A model generated the notes under the pieces. The model made no database searches. It had not been told where the DNA came from and saw only the letters and a program-made list of their open reading frames with translations. From contig NZ_CP107812.1 of NCBI RefSeq assembly GCF_036346105.1, positions 186,001-250,000 on the forward strand: a DNA stretch of 64,000 bases, written 5' to 3'. Of the stretch, positions 55,144 through 63,436 are shown in pieces. Both the position numbers and the translations under genes were made by a program. Every line of letters starts with the position of its first letter. Positions within the stretch are counted from its first letter, which is position 1. The stretch comes from Streptomyces sp. NBC_00539. Its GTDB lineage: Bacteria > Actinomycetota > Actinomycetes > Streptomycetales > Streptomycetaceae.

Positions 55144-57528
55144 TCAGCCGAGCAGCGTGCCGCCGGTGGCGTCGACGAACGAGCCGGTGATCCAGCGGGC
55201 TTCGTCGGTCGCGAGGAAAGCCACCACATCGGCGATGTCCTCCGGTTCTCCGACCCGGTTGAAGGCGGACAGCGCCGCCATCTGTTCGACGGCCTCGGGG
55301 ATGTCGAAGACCGGGTTCCCGTTGCGGGTGATGCCGGGGGCCACGGAGTTGATGGTGATGTTCCGCGGGCCCAGGGACTTCGCGAAGTGCAGGGCGAGCT
55401 GTTCGAGTGCGCCCTTGCTCATCGCGTACGCGATCTCGTCCGGGTTCGCGAAGCGGGTGAGGCCGGAGGAGATGTTGATGATCCGTCCCCCGTCGGGCAT
55501 GTTCCGCAGTGCCCGCCGGATCAGGAAGAACGGGGCCTTGGCGTTGACCGCGAAGATCCGGTCGAAGTGCTCGGGGGTGATCTCGGCGGCGCTGGTGCCG
55601 CCCATCACCCCCGCGTTGTTGACCAGGATGTGCAGGTCGGTGCTGCCCGTCCGGTCCAGCAGCCCCTCCTCCAGGTCGGCGAAGAGGCCCTCGACGTCGC
55701 CGTCGACGCCCAGTTCGGCGCGGATGGCGAAGGCCCGGCCGCCGTCCCGCTCGACGCAGGCGACGACCTCGTGGGCGGCGGCCTCGTCGGTGGCGTAGTG
55801 GACGGCGACGAGCGCGCCCTCCTCCGCGAGCCGCCCCGCCACGGCGCGGCCCATGCCCCGGCTGGATCCGGTGACCAGCGCGGTACGGCCGCTGAGCCGT
55901 TCCGTGCCGTTCCTCCTCTTGCCCGCCGTCGAGGTCGCGGCCGTCGTCGAGGTCGCGGCCTTCGTCCGCCGCTCCTGCGGCCGGTGCGCCGGAGCCGACG
56001 AGGGCTCGGGCAGGGCGGCCGGGCGTGTGGTACGGGGTGACGCGGGCCCGAACCACCGTTCCAGGGCGGCCGTGAGTCCCGCCTCCCCGGGGCCGTCGGA
56101 CCAGACGACGTGGCCGTCCGGCCGGATCAGCAGGGTGCCGGCGGTGGCGTCCGCGCCGGCCGCGCCGGCCGGTCCTTCGGCGGGCAGCGCCGTCGCCAGG
56201 CGCACCCGGTCCGTCCAGGGCTTCGCCAGGGCGCGCAGTTCCTCCCGTCGGGCCTCGTCGCCCGCCGGGAGGAGCAGCAGCCCCTGCCCCGAGCGCAGCA
56301 GCGCGAAGGTGGTGGTCGTGCCGTCGCCGGTGACCGCTGCGCACCGGGGGGCGCGCAGGCCCAGCACCGGGCCGTCGCCGGGGCCCGCTTCGTAGCGCAC
56401 GTCGAGGCCCGAGACGGCCGCGGCGAGGTGGGTGCGTACGTCCTCGTGCCCGGTGAGTTCCGCGAAGACCTCCCGGACGGCGTCGACCTCGGGGCCGCCG
56501 AGCAGCAGCAGCGCCTGGGTCCGGACGTTGCTCTGGACCGCCTGTCCGACGGCGTGCCGCTCCTCGTGGTAGCTGTCGAGCAGCTCCTCGCCGCCGTGTC
56601 CGTCCAGCAGCGCGGCCAGCTTCCAGCCCAGGTTGAAGGCGTCCTGGAGGCCGAGGTTGAGGGCCTGGCCGCCGATGGGCATCTGCTGGTGCGCGGCGTC
56701 CCCGGCGAGCAGGAGCCGGCCGCGGCGGTAGTGCGCGGCCTGGCGGGAGGCGTCGCCGAAGGAGTTGACCCACAGCGGGGTGCCGGAGCCGATGTCCTCG
56801 CCGGTGATGCGCTTCCAGGTGTCGGCGACGTCCTGGAAGGAGGGCGCTCCGGCGCGGGGTGCGCTCCCGAATTCGTGGACCATGACGCGGGTGACCCCGT
56901 CGGGGCGCCGGGCGGCGATGACCAGGCCCTGCTCCAGGCGTTCGAAGCGGCGGGCCGGTATGTCGATGCCCTCGACGTCGGCGCGCAGCAGTTCCCGGCC
57001 GGCGTCGGTGCCGGGGAACTCGAAGCCGCCGAGGCGCCGTACGGCGCTGTTCTCGCCGTCGCAGCCGACGGCGTACGCGCCCCGTACGGTCAGCCGGGTG
57101 CCGTCGTCGGTGCGGACGTCGGCGACGACCCCGTCCGCGGTGGCGGTCAGCCCGGTCAGTTCGTGGCCGCGCCAGATGTCGGCGCCGAGGTCGGCGGCCC
57201 ACTGCCCGAGCACTTCTTCCAGGCGGGTCTGCGGGACCTTCCACTGGCCCGGGTAGGGCGTGGGGAGGCTGAGGTCGAGGGGGATCCCGCCGAAGTGGCC
57301 GACGGGGTCGTGCGGGACGTCGTCCAGCCGTTCCAGCAGGCCGCGGGTGTCGAGGATCTCCATGGTGCGGGCGTGCAGGGTGGAGGCCCGTGATGCGGTG
57401 GTCGGCGCGGTGAGCTTTTCGAGGACCACCACGTCCGCGCCCGCCAGCCGCAGTTCCCCGGCGAGCAGCAGCCCCACCGGTCCTGCGCCCACCACGATCA
57501 CCTGGGTGTCGGTGTAGTCCCCAGCCAT
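55144..57528 (-). CDS. Fused FAD-dependent oxygenase / SDR reductase (PgaM-like)
   Basis: 794 residues. Residues 1-490 are an aromatic-polyketide flavin hydroxylase: Rossmann GAGPVGLLLAGEL at the start, the family GD motif in LLLAGDAAHQQMP near residue 285 and a C-terminal thioredoxin-like domain. A linker of about 40 residues with a repeated Thr-Ala-Ser pattern joins an SDR (about 540-794) with TGSSRGMG, NNAG and YAMSK. This architecture is known from PgaM/CabM of angucycline pathways, where it performs C12b hydroxylation and C6 ketoreduction. An AGGAGG lies just before the SDR part, suggesting separate translation of the reductase, but no ATG/GTG/TTG follows it. Two bases separate the upstream stop from this ATG. 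Confidence 0.93.
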   Translation of the reverse strand: MAGDYTDTQVIVVGAGPVGLLLAGELRLAGADVVVLEKLTAPTTASRASTLHARTMEILDTRGLLERLDDVPHDPVGHFGGIPLDLSLPTPYPGQWKVPQTRLEEVLGQWAADLGADIWRGHELTGLTATADGVVADVRTDDGTRLTVRGAYAVGCDGENSAVRRLGGFEFPGTDAGRELLRADVEGIDIPARRFERLEQGLVIAARRPDGVTRVMVHEFGSAPRAGAPSFQDVADTWKRITGEDIGSGTPLWVNSFGDASRQAAHYRRGRLLLAGDAAHQQMPIGGQALNLGLQDAFNLGWKLAALLDGHGGEELLDSYHEERHAVGQAVQSNVRTQALLLLGGPEVDAVREVFAELTGHEDVRTHLAAAVSGLDVRYEAGPGDGPVLGLRAPRCAAVTGDGTTTTFALLRSGQGLLLLPAGDEARREELRALAKPWTDRVRLATALPAEGPAGAAGADATAGTLLIRPDGHVVWSDGPGEAGLTAALERWFGPASPRTTRPAALPEPSSAPAHRPQERRTKAATSTTAATSTAGKRRNGTERLSGRTALVTGSSRGMGRAVAGRLAEEGALVAVHYATDEAAAHEVVACVERDGGRAFAIRAELGVDGDVEGLFADLEEGLLDRTGSTDLHILVNNAGVMGGTSAAEITPEHFDRIFAVNAKAPFFLIRRALRNMPDGGRIINISSGLTRFANPDEIAYAMSKGALEQLALHFAKSLGPRNITINSVAPGITRNGNPVFDIPEAVEQMAALSAFNRVGEPEDIADVVAFLATDEARWITGSFVDATGGTLLG

Positions 57529-57530
57529 GA

Positions 57531-58478
57531 TCAGTCCCTGTTCTTCTCGGCGTACGCCTTGGCGTGTCCCAGCGTGGCCAGGCTGTTGGTGCTCAGCGCG
57601 GTGCGCACGTACTGCCGGGCGTCTTCGACCGTCGCCCCCTCGCCGAGCACCGCGGCGATGTTCGCGGTGTTCAGGGTCACGGTGTGCTGCGAGGACGCGG
57701 CCACGCCCCCGTCGTTCTCGGCGAAGGTCCAGTACCCGGTGTGCAGGGTCATCAGCGCCGGGAGGGTGGTCTGCTTGTAGGCGATCCGGGTGTGCGGGAA
57801 GGTGACCCGGTAGGACTTGGTGGTGTGCAGCGACCCGTCCTTCGCCCGGGTGTCCATCTCCAGTTCCTGCAGTCCGGGGGTGTCCTCGGTCAGCCGTACG
57901 CTCGCCACGTGCGGCAGCCGCTCGGGCCACAGGGCGGCCTCGTTGACGAAGTCGTAGACGTCCTTGGCGGAGCCGGCGACCTGGACCGTGTCCTCGAAGG
58001 AGAACGTCAGGTCCTCGGTGGCGTGGGCCAGCTCCAGGTTGGTCTTGAGCGCGGCGAGTTCGGAGCGGGAGTTGCGGTCGACGGCCTCGTCGATCCAGGC
58101 GAGGTGCGCGGGGTCGTCGTCGACGGCCCGGTAGTCGTGCAGCAGCCTGACCCGCGACTCGCCGGCGGAGAGCTCCTCGATGACCCAGGCGCCGCCCATC
58201 GCGGCGACCGGCGGGGCCGGCAGTTCCTGGCGGAAGGTGATGCGCAGGGCCGCCGGGTCCAGGGTGCGGCGGGAGGTCCAGTTCTTGGCCTCGCCGTTGG
58301 CGGTGGCCCAGATGCGGATGTGCTCCTCGCCGGCGCCTTCGGCGATGTGGTCGACGTAGAGGGTCGGAGGGAAGATCCGGGGCCAGTTCCGGACCTCGGC
58401 GATCAACCGGTAGACGGCGGTGGCCGGGGCCGAGACCGTGATCTCGTGCTCGACTTCGCGCAGGCCGGGCTGCGACAT
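57531..58478 (-). CDS. Di-domain aromatase/cyclase, angucycline set
   Basis: 315-residue two-domain START/Bet v1-like aromatase equivalent to JadD/PgaL/UrdL. The IFPPTLYVDHIAEG region and the second repeat starting LTFSFEDTVQV match the family. Together with KS, CLF, ACP and ketoreductase it aromatises the first ring of the decaketide. It is directly upstream of the oxygenase-reductase fusion. A diverged homologue is at 19116-20084. Confidence 0.93.
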   Translation of the reverse strand: MSQPGLREVEHEITVSAPATAVYRLIAEVRNWPRIFPPTLYVDHIAEGAGEEHIRIWATANGEAKNWTSRRTLDPAALRITFRQELPAPPVAAMGGAWVIEELSAGESRVRLLHDYRAVDDDPAHLAWIDEAVDRNSRSELAALKTNLELAHATEDLTFSFEDTVQVAGSAKDVYDFVNEAALWPERLPHVASVRLTEDTPGLQELEMDTRAKDGSLHTTKSYRVTFPHTRIAYKQTTLPALMTLHTGYWTFAENDGGVAASSQHTVTLNTANIAAVLGEGATVEDARQYVRTALSTNSLATLGHAKAYAEKNRD

Positions 58479-58522
58479 GTTGACGGCTCCTTGAGGCTCG
58501 GGACGGTTGGGGCGGTTCGGGA

Positions 58523-59311
58523 TCAGAAGTTGCCGAGGCCGCCGCAGACGTTGAGGGCCTGCGAGGTGATGGAGGCGGCGTTGTCGGAGGCCAGGTAGCC
58601 GACGAGGCCGGCCACCTCCTCGGGGGTGGAGTACCGGCCCAGGGGGATCTTGGCCTGGAACTTTTCGAGGATGGCGTCCTCGGTGGAGCCGTAGGCGGCG
58701 GCGTACCCCTGCCGCACCCGCTGTGCCATCGGCGTCTCCACGTACCCCGGGCAGACGGCGTTGACCGTGATGCCGGTGGGGGCGAGCTCGTTGCCGAGCG
58801 CCTTGGTGAAGCCGACCACGCCGTGCTTGGAGGCGGAGTAGGGGGCGCCGAGCACGACGCCCTGCTTGCCGGCGGTGGAGGCGATGTTGATGATGCGGCC
58901 GCGGTTCTTCTCGCGCAGGCCGCCGGTGGTCAGCGCCTCGCGGGTGACGCGGAAGACGCTGTTGAGGTTGGTGTCGATGACGTCGTGCCACAGTTCGTCG
59001 TCGATGTCGGCGGTGACTCCGCCGCCGGAGCGGCCCGCGTTGTTGACGACGACGTCGATGGGTCCGAAGCGGTCGACGGCGGCGCGGATCCAGGCGCGGA
59101 CCTCGTCGGTGGAGCGGACGTCGACCACGGCCCCGCAGACGTCGAGGCCCTCGTCCTGGAGCAGCTTGACGGTCGCGGCGACGTTGTCGGCGCTGCGGGC
59201 ACCGATGAACACCTGGTGGTCCTGGGTGGCCAGCAGCCGTGCGACGGCCAGGCCTATCCCGCTGGTGGCACCGGTGACGACGGCGACCTTCTTGCGGTCC
59301 TGATCCGACAT
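58523..59311 (-). CDS. Type II PKS C9 ketoreductase
   Basis: 262-residue SDR closely resembling ActIII/PgaD/UrdD. TGATSGIGLAVARLLA binds NADPH; NNAGRSGGG, IASTAGKQG and YSASKHG carry the catalytic Asn, Ser, Tyr and Lys. The ALNVCGGLGNF ending is typical of polyketide C9 ketoreductases. RBS GGAGAAC precedes the ATG. It sets the reduced C9 position found in angucyclines before aromatisation. Confidence 0.95.
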   Translation of the reverse strand: MSDQDRKKVAVVTGATSGIGLAVARLLATQDHQVFIGARSADNVAATVKLLQDEGLDVCGAVVDVRSTDEVRAWIRAAVDRFGPIDVVVNNAGRSGGGVTADIDDELWHDVIDTNLNSVFRVTREALTTGGLREKNRGRIINIASTAGKQGVVLGAPYSASKHGVVGFTKALGNELAPTGITVNAVCPGYVETPMAQRVRQGYAAAYGSTEDAILEKFQAKIPLGRYSTPEEVAGLVGYLASDNAASITSQALNVCGGLGNF

Positions 59312-59412
59312 GTGTCTGTTCTCCAAAATGAGCTGGGTGGATCGGGGTGGGGGCGGCGGCCGCCGCGGGACGGATGCGGTCGGCCGCCGTGCCTGCACTG
59401 GCCCTGCGCTTC

Positions 59413-59688
59413 CTACGCGTCCACGAGGGCGGCGGCCCGCAGGGTCTCGTTGACGGCCGCGATCAGCGCGCGGGGCGTGCTGTTGTCGCTGAAGACGTCG
59501 TCGTCCAGGGTGATCGCGAACTCGCGCTCGATCCGGCCGCCGGTCTCCAGCAGCGCCAGCGACTCGTAGCCCAGGGATTCGAAGTCGGTGTCGAGGATGT
59601 CGCCGTCGAGGTCGATCTCCTCGTCGGCGCCGGCGCCGTCCAGGAGGATGCGCTTGAGGTCGTCGAAGGTGAATTCGGTCTTGGACAA
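59413..59688 (-). CDS. Type II PKS acyl carrier protein
   Basis: 91-residue acidic four-helix ACP. The pantetheine site is LGYESLALLE, with Glu in place of the more usual Asp before Ser. Start is a TTG (MSKTEFTFDD), supported by AAGGGA 7 nt upstream; no ATG or GTG is available at the family's usual start. It sits between CLF and ketoreductase as in most angucycline clusters and carries the growing polyketide. A rare TTG start could keep its level down or may be tolerated because of the strong RBS. Confidence 0.92.
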   Translation of the reverse strand: MSKTEFTFDDLKRILLDGAGADEEIDLDGDILDTDFESLGYESLALLETGGRIEREFAITLDDDVFSDNSTPRALIAAVNETLRAAALVDA

Positions 59689-59813
59689 GGTGGGTCCCTT
59701 CGTGGGTGGACGGCGGTATCCGACGGATCCGCCGGGGTGGCCGGGTGGTGGCGTGGGGGAGCGGCCGCCGCCGTCGGGGGCGGTGACGGGGGCGGCCGCC
59801 GGCTCGGGGGCCG

Positions 59814-61031
59814 TCAGTCGACGGCGCGGACGATGACCGCGGAGTTGAAGCCGCCGCGGCCGCGGGCGAGGACCACGGCGGTGCGCACCGAGGCGGTCCT
59901 CGGGCGTACGGCGACCAGGTCGAGGTCGTAGGCGGGCGACAGCTCCACGTTGGTGGTGGGCGGGATCAGGCCCTCCCGCATGGAGAGCACCGCCGAGACG
60001 ACGTCCACGGGCGCCGCGCCCGCGCCCAGCCGTCCGGTCGTCGTCTTGGGCGCGGTGACCGGCACGCCGCGCGGGCCGAACACACGGGTGATGGCCTCGG
60101 CTTCCTCGCGGTCGAGCCGCTTGGTGCCCGCGGCGTCGGCGAAGACCACGTCGACCTCGGCGGGGTGGCAGCCGGCGTCGCTGAGCGCGGTGTCGATGGC
60201 CCGGCGCAGGCCCGGCTCGCGTCCGCTGCCGGGCCGGGGGTCGAAGGTCGCCCCGTATCCGGCGAGTTCGCCGTAGACGGTGCGGGCGCCGCGGGCGCGG
60301 GCGCTGTCCTCGTCCTCCAGGACGAGCAGGGCGCCGCCCTCCCCCGGTACGTAGCCGGCCGCGTCCTCGTCGAAGGGCAGGTAGGCGCGCTCGGGTTCGG
60401 CGCCGGTCGACATCAGGCCGCCGGCGAGCTGGGCCGCCCAGCCCCAGGGGCAGACGGGGGCGTCGAAGCCGCCGGTGGCGGTCAGCCTGCCGCCGGCGCG
60501 GATCTGGCGCCGGGCGTGCGCGAGGGCGTCGAGGCCGCCGGCGTGGTCGCTGACGACCACTCCCGAGGGCCCGGACAGGCCGTGGCGGATGGAGATCTGC
60601 CCGCTGTTGGCGGCGTGGAACCAGGCGAAGGACTGGTAGGCGCTGACGTGCTTCGCGCCCTGGCCCCACAGCTTGCGCAGCTCGTTGCCGCCGAACTCGA
60701 CGCCGCCGGACCCGGCCGCGGTGACCACGCCCATGCCGTACGGGTCGATGCCCCCCGGCGCCACTCCCGCGTCCGCGAAGGCGTGGTCGGCGGCGGCCAG
60801 GGCCAGCTGGGTGACCCGGTCGGTCTGCGGTACGAGCCGCCCGGGCAGGTGCTCCTTGGCGTCGAAGCCGTGGATCTCACCCGCCAGGCGGGAGGGGTAG
60901 GAGGAGGCGTCGAAGCGGGTGACGGGGCCGATCGCGTTCTTCCCGACCCGGGTCGCCGCCCAGAAGTCCTCCACGCCGAGTCCGCTCGGGGCGGCCACCC
61001 CGATGCCGGTGACCAGGGTCCTGGCACTCAT
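59814..61031 (-). CDS. Type II PKS chain length factor (KS-beta), set 2, with Gln-to-His change
   Basis: 405-residue CLF paired with the KS-alpha by a 4-bp overlap. The position that is Cys in KS-alpha and Gln in almost all CLFs (VTEQAGG) reads VVSDHAGG, so His163 stands there. The codon is CAC and the neighbourhood is well conserved, so this is not a frameshift effect. The rest of the protein (APKTTTGRLGAGAAP, GRGGFNSAVIV) is typical. That Gln has been linked to malonyl-ACP decarboxylation in CLFs, so priming here may differ. Gene order F-A-B-C-D matches angucycline clusters. Confidence 0.92.
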   Translation of the reverse strand: MSARTLVTGIGVAAPSGLGVEDFWAATRVGKNAIGPVTRFDASSYPSRLAGEIHGFDAKEHLPGRLVPQTDRVTQLALAAADHAFADAGVAPGGIDPYGMGVVTAAGSGGVEFGGNELRKLWGQGAKHVSAYQSFAWFHAANSGQISIRHGLSGPSGVVVSDHAGGLDALAHARRQIRAGGRLTATGGFDAPVCPWGWAAQLAGGLMSTGAEPERAYLPFDEDAAGYVPGEGGALLVLEDEDSARARGARTVYGELAGYGATFDPRPGSGREPGLRRAIDTALSDAGCHPAEVDVVFADAAGTKRLDREEAEAITRVFGPRGVPVTAPKTTTGRLGAGAAPVDVVSAVLSMREGLIPPTTNVELSPAYDLDLVAVRPRTASVRTAVVLARGRGGFNSAVIVRAVD

Positions 61032-62296
61032 GCGGTCCTCCTGTCGGGGCGGGTCAGCACCATCGCGCTGTGGAACCCGCCGAATCCGCTGCCCACGGTG
61101 AGGACGGCGTCGGTGCGGTGCTCCCGCGCGTGGAGCGGGACGTAGTCGAGGTCGCACTCGGGGTCGGGAGTGCGCAGGTTGGCGGTGGGCGGCACCACGT
61201 GGTGCCTCATCGCGAGGACGGAGGCGGCGATCTCCATCGATCCGACCGACCCGAGCGAGTGCCCGATCATCGACTTGATGGAGCTCATCGGGATCCGGCG
61301 GGCGTGCTCGCCGAGCGCCAGCTTGTACGCGGCCGTCTCGTGGAGGTCGTTCTGCCGGGTGCCCGAGCCGTGCGCGCTGACGTAGTCGATCTCGGCGGGG
61401 TGCAGGCGCGCGGCGTCCAGGGCGACCGTGACGGCCTCGGCCAGCTCGCGCCCGTCGGGGCGCAGCCCGGTCATGTGGAAGGCGCTGGAGCGGGCGGCGT
61501 GTCCGGCGATCTCCGCGTACACGTGCGCGCCGCGCCGGCGTGCGGCCGTCAGCTCCTCCAGGACGAACACGGCGGCGCCCTCGCCCAGTACGAAGCCCTT
61601 GCGGGAGACGTCGAAGGGGCGGGAGGCGGTGCCCGGCTGGTCGTTGTACGGGGTCGTCGCCTTGATGGCGTCGAAGCAGGCCAGGGTGATCGGGGTGATC
61701 GGCGCGTCCGTGGCGCCGGTGACCATCACGTCGGCGCTGCCGTCGCGGATCAGGTCCGCGGCGTACGCCACCGAGTCGATCCCCGAGGTGCAGCCGGTGG
61801 AGACGGTGGTGACGGGGCCCTCGGCGCCGACGGCCCAGGCCACCTCGGCGGCGAAGGAACTCGGCACGAAGTGGTCGTAGAGGTCGGGCGAGGCGTAGGT
61901 GTGGTCGACCGCCTCGAGCCGGCCGTCGTGGCTGACGGCGCGGTACTCGCGGTCGAGCGCGCCGGGGGCGCCGACGCCGGTGCCCAGGGCGACACCGGTG
62001 CGGTGGGGGTCGAGCCCGGTGAGGGCCAGCCCGCTGTCGGCGAACGCCTCGCGCGCCGCCACCACGGCGAACTGTGCGGCGCGGTCCATGCGGCAGATCT
62101 CCCGCGGGGTCAGCCCGTGCGCCCGCGGGTCGAAGTCGGCCTCGGCCGCCACCCGGGAGCGGAACGGCGAGGCGTCGAAGAGGGTGATCTCCCGCGTCGC
62201 GGTGCGCCCTTCGCTCAGCAGGCGCCAGAAGGCCCCGGTGCCCGTGCCTCCCGGCGCCAGCACTCCGACCCCCGTGATCACTACCCGGCGAGCCAC
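61028..62296 (-). CDS. Type II PKS ketosynthase alpha, set 2
   Basis: 422-residue KS-alpha with catalytic Cys in VSTGCTSG and the two His in SAHGSGTRQND and MIGHSLGSVGS. Forms the minimal PKS with the CLF and ACP encoded next to it. GTG start preceded by GGGGAGGG. Upstream is the TcmI-type cyclase gene, 37 bp away. This is the angucycline-type set, as judged by its neighbours (PgaF-like cyclase, PgaM-like fusion, PgaE-like hydroxylase). Confidence 0.94.
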   Translation of the reverse strand: MARRVVITGVGVLAPGGTGTGAFWRLLSEGRTATREITLFDASPFRSRVAAEADFDPRAHGLTPREICRMDRAAQFAVVAAREAFADSGLALTGLDPHRTGVALGTGVGAPGALDREYRAVSHDGRLEAVDHTYASPDLYDHFVPSSFAAEVAWAVGAEGPVTTVSTGCTSGIDSVAYAADLIRDGSADVMVTGATDAPITPITLACFDAIKATTPYNDQPGTASRPFDVSRKGFVLGEGAAVFVLEELTAARRRGAHVYAEIAGHAARSSAFHMTGLRPDGRELAEAVTVALDAARLHPAEIDYVSAHGSGTRQNDLHETAAYKLALGEHARRIPMSSIKSMIGHSLGSVGSMEIAASVLAMRHHVVPPTANLRTPDPECDLDYVPLHAREHRTDAVLTVGSGFGGFHSAMVLTRPDRRTA

Positions 62297-62333
62297 CGGT
62301 ACGGCCCTCCCCTCGTGTCGGTGTGGCGGCCGC

Positions 62334-62666
62334 TCACTCGGACGCCGTCCAGTCGTAGAAGCGCGTGGCCATGGCGTCGGCGGGGGTGCGCCAGGTCGCC
62401 GGGTCGTACGGCTGGATGAACGGCAGCAGGTCGTGGCTGATCTTCATGAAGCGGGGGTCGTTGCGGGACTCCTGGATGCGCCGGCCGCCGTCGTCCTCCG
62501 CGAAGTCCTGGAGGTGGAAGTAGAGGCCCTTGTACATGAACAGCCGGCGGCGCAGGGTGCCCATCCGCTGGGGCATGTCGGTCTGGTCGAACTCGGTGAA
62601 GAGACGGGCCACTTGCTCGCTGGACATGCTGTCCATCCGGGCCACGATCAGGTTGCTGTGCGTCAT
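62334..62666 (-). CDS. TcmI-family polyketide cyclase (JadI/PgaF-like)
   Basis: 110-residue ferredoxin-fold cyclase. The pattern SEQVARLFTEFDQTDMP near the N-terminus, YKGLYFHLQDF in the middle and ending ATRFYDWTA is characteristic of the JadI/LanF/UrdF/PgaF cyclases that fold the last ring of angucyclinones. Full length. It sits between TetR and KS-alpha, where these cyclases are found in angucycline clusters. Confidence 0.93.
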   Translation of the reverse strand: MTHSNLIVARMDSMSSEQVARLFTEFDQTDMPQRMGTLRRRLFMYKGLYFHLQDFAEDDGGRRIQESRNDPRFMKISHDLLPFIQPYDPATWRTPADAMATRFYDWTASE

Positions 62667-62699
62667 CTGGTCTCTCTCTTCCGTGCGTCGGGGAGCGGT

Positions 62700-63365
62700 T
62701 CAGGGGTGGTACAGGCGGATGAAGTCCGCGACGCCGTCGGCGATGAGCGCGTCGGCCTCGGCGCGCGGCACGGGCAGGGCGCCGAGGAAGGAGCGCTGCA
62801 CGACACCGGAGGGGACCAGCAGGATGAAACGTTCCGCCGCCTGGTCGGCGTCGGGGATGTCGAGCAGTCCGCGGGCCGCGACGCCCCGCAGCCTGCGGGC
62901 CAGCTCGCGGCGTGCCTGGCGGGGGCCGGCCGCCTGCCACTTCTCGACGGCTTCGACCGGCAGCCGGGTCACCTCGGCGCTGACGTGGCGCACGATCGCG
63001 AAGTGCTCGCGGAACGCCTCCAGCGGCGCCAGCCAGGCCCGGCCCAGCGCGATGAGGTCCTGCTCCAGGTCGGTGATCTCCGCCAGGCAGCTCCCGGCGA
63101 CCGCCGCGAGGGCGGCCGCGACGGAGACGGAGCTGTCCAGCAGCACGCCCACCAGCAGCTGTTCGTGGTCGGGGAAGCACCGCCGTACGGTGTCCAGCGG
63201 TACGCCCGCCTCGGCGGCCGTGGCCTCGGCGGTGCAGCGTCTCCAGCCCTCGCGGGCCAGCACGGTGCGGGCCGCCCTGACGATGGCGCGGCGGTCGTCG
63301 GCCGCTTCGTCCGACGGCCGGGGGGTGCGCTCAAGGGTGGCCGACGTCGCTCGCGGCAGTGCCAT
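62700..63365 (-). CDS. TetR-family transcriptional regulator
   Basis: 221-residue regulator. The N-terminal helix-turn-helix (about 28-72) includes AARTVLAREGWRRCTAEATAAEAGVP split by short loops, with the C-terminal ligand-binding helices after it. TetR proteins in angucycline clusters often sense the product or intermediate and control exporters or core genes. It lies inside the core operon between the hydroxylase and the cyclase, 33 bp from the latter. RBS AAGGA before the ATG. No operator palindrome was found next to its own start. Confidence 0.88.
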   Translation of the reverse strand: MALPRATSATLERTPRPSDEAADDRRAIVRAARTVLAREGWRRCTAEATAAEAGVPLDTVRRCFPDHEQLLVGVLLDSSVSVAAALAAVAGSCLAEITDLEQDLIALGRAWLAPLEAFREHFAIVRHVSAEVTRLPVEAVEKWQAAGPRQARRELARRLRGVAARGLLDIPDADQAAERFILLVPSGVVQRSFLGALPVPRAEADALIADGVADFIRLYHP

Positions 63366-63394
63366 GTCCGGTTTCCTTTTCGTGACGTGCTCGT

Positions 63395-63418
63395 CCGGCC
63401 GGCGGGTGCGCCGGCCGG
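63395..63418 (-). terminator. Hairpin between hydroxylase and TetR genes
   Basis: Perfect 10-bp stem CCGGCCGGCG/CGCCGGCCGG with a GGTG loop, 18 bp after the hydroxylase stop and 30 bp upstream of the TetR ATG on the minus strand. A terminator or attenuator is likely. Confidence 0.6.
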
Positions 63419-63436
63419 CAGGTGGTGCGGGCGTCG

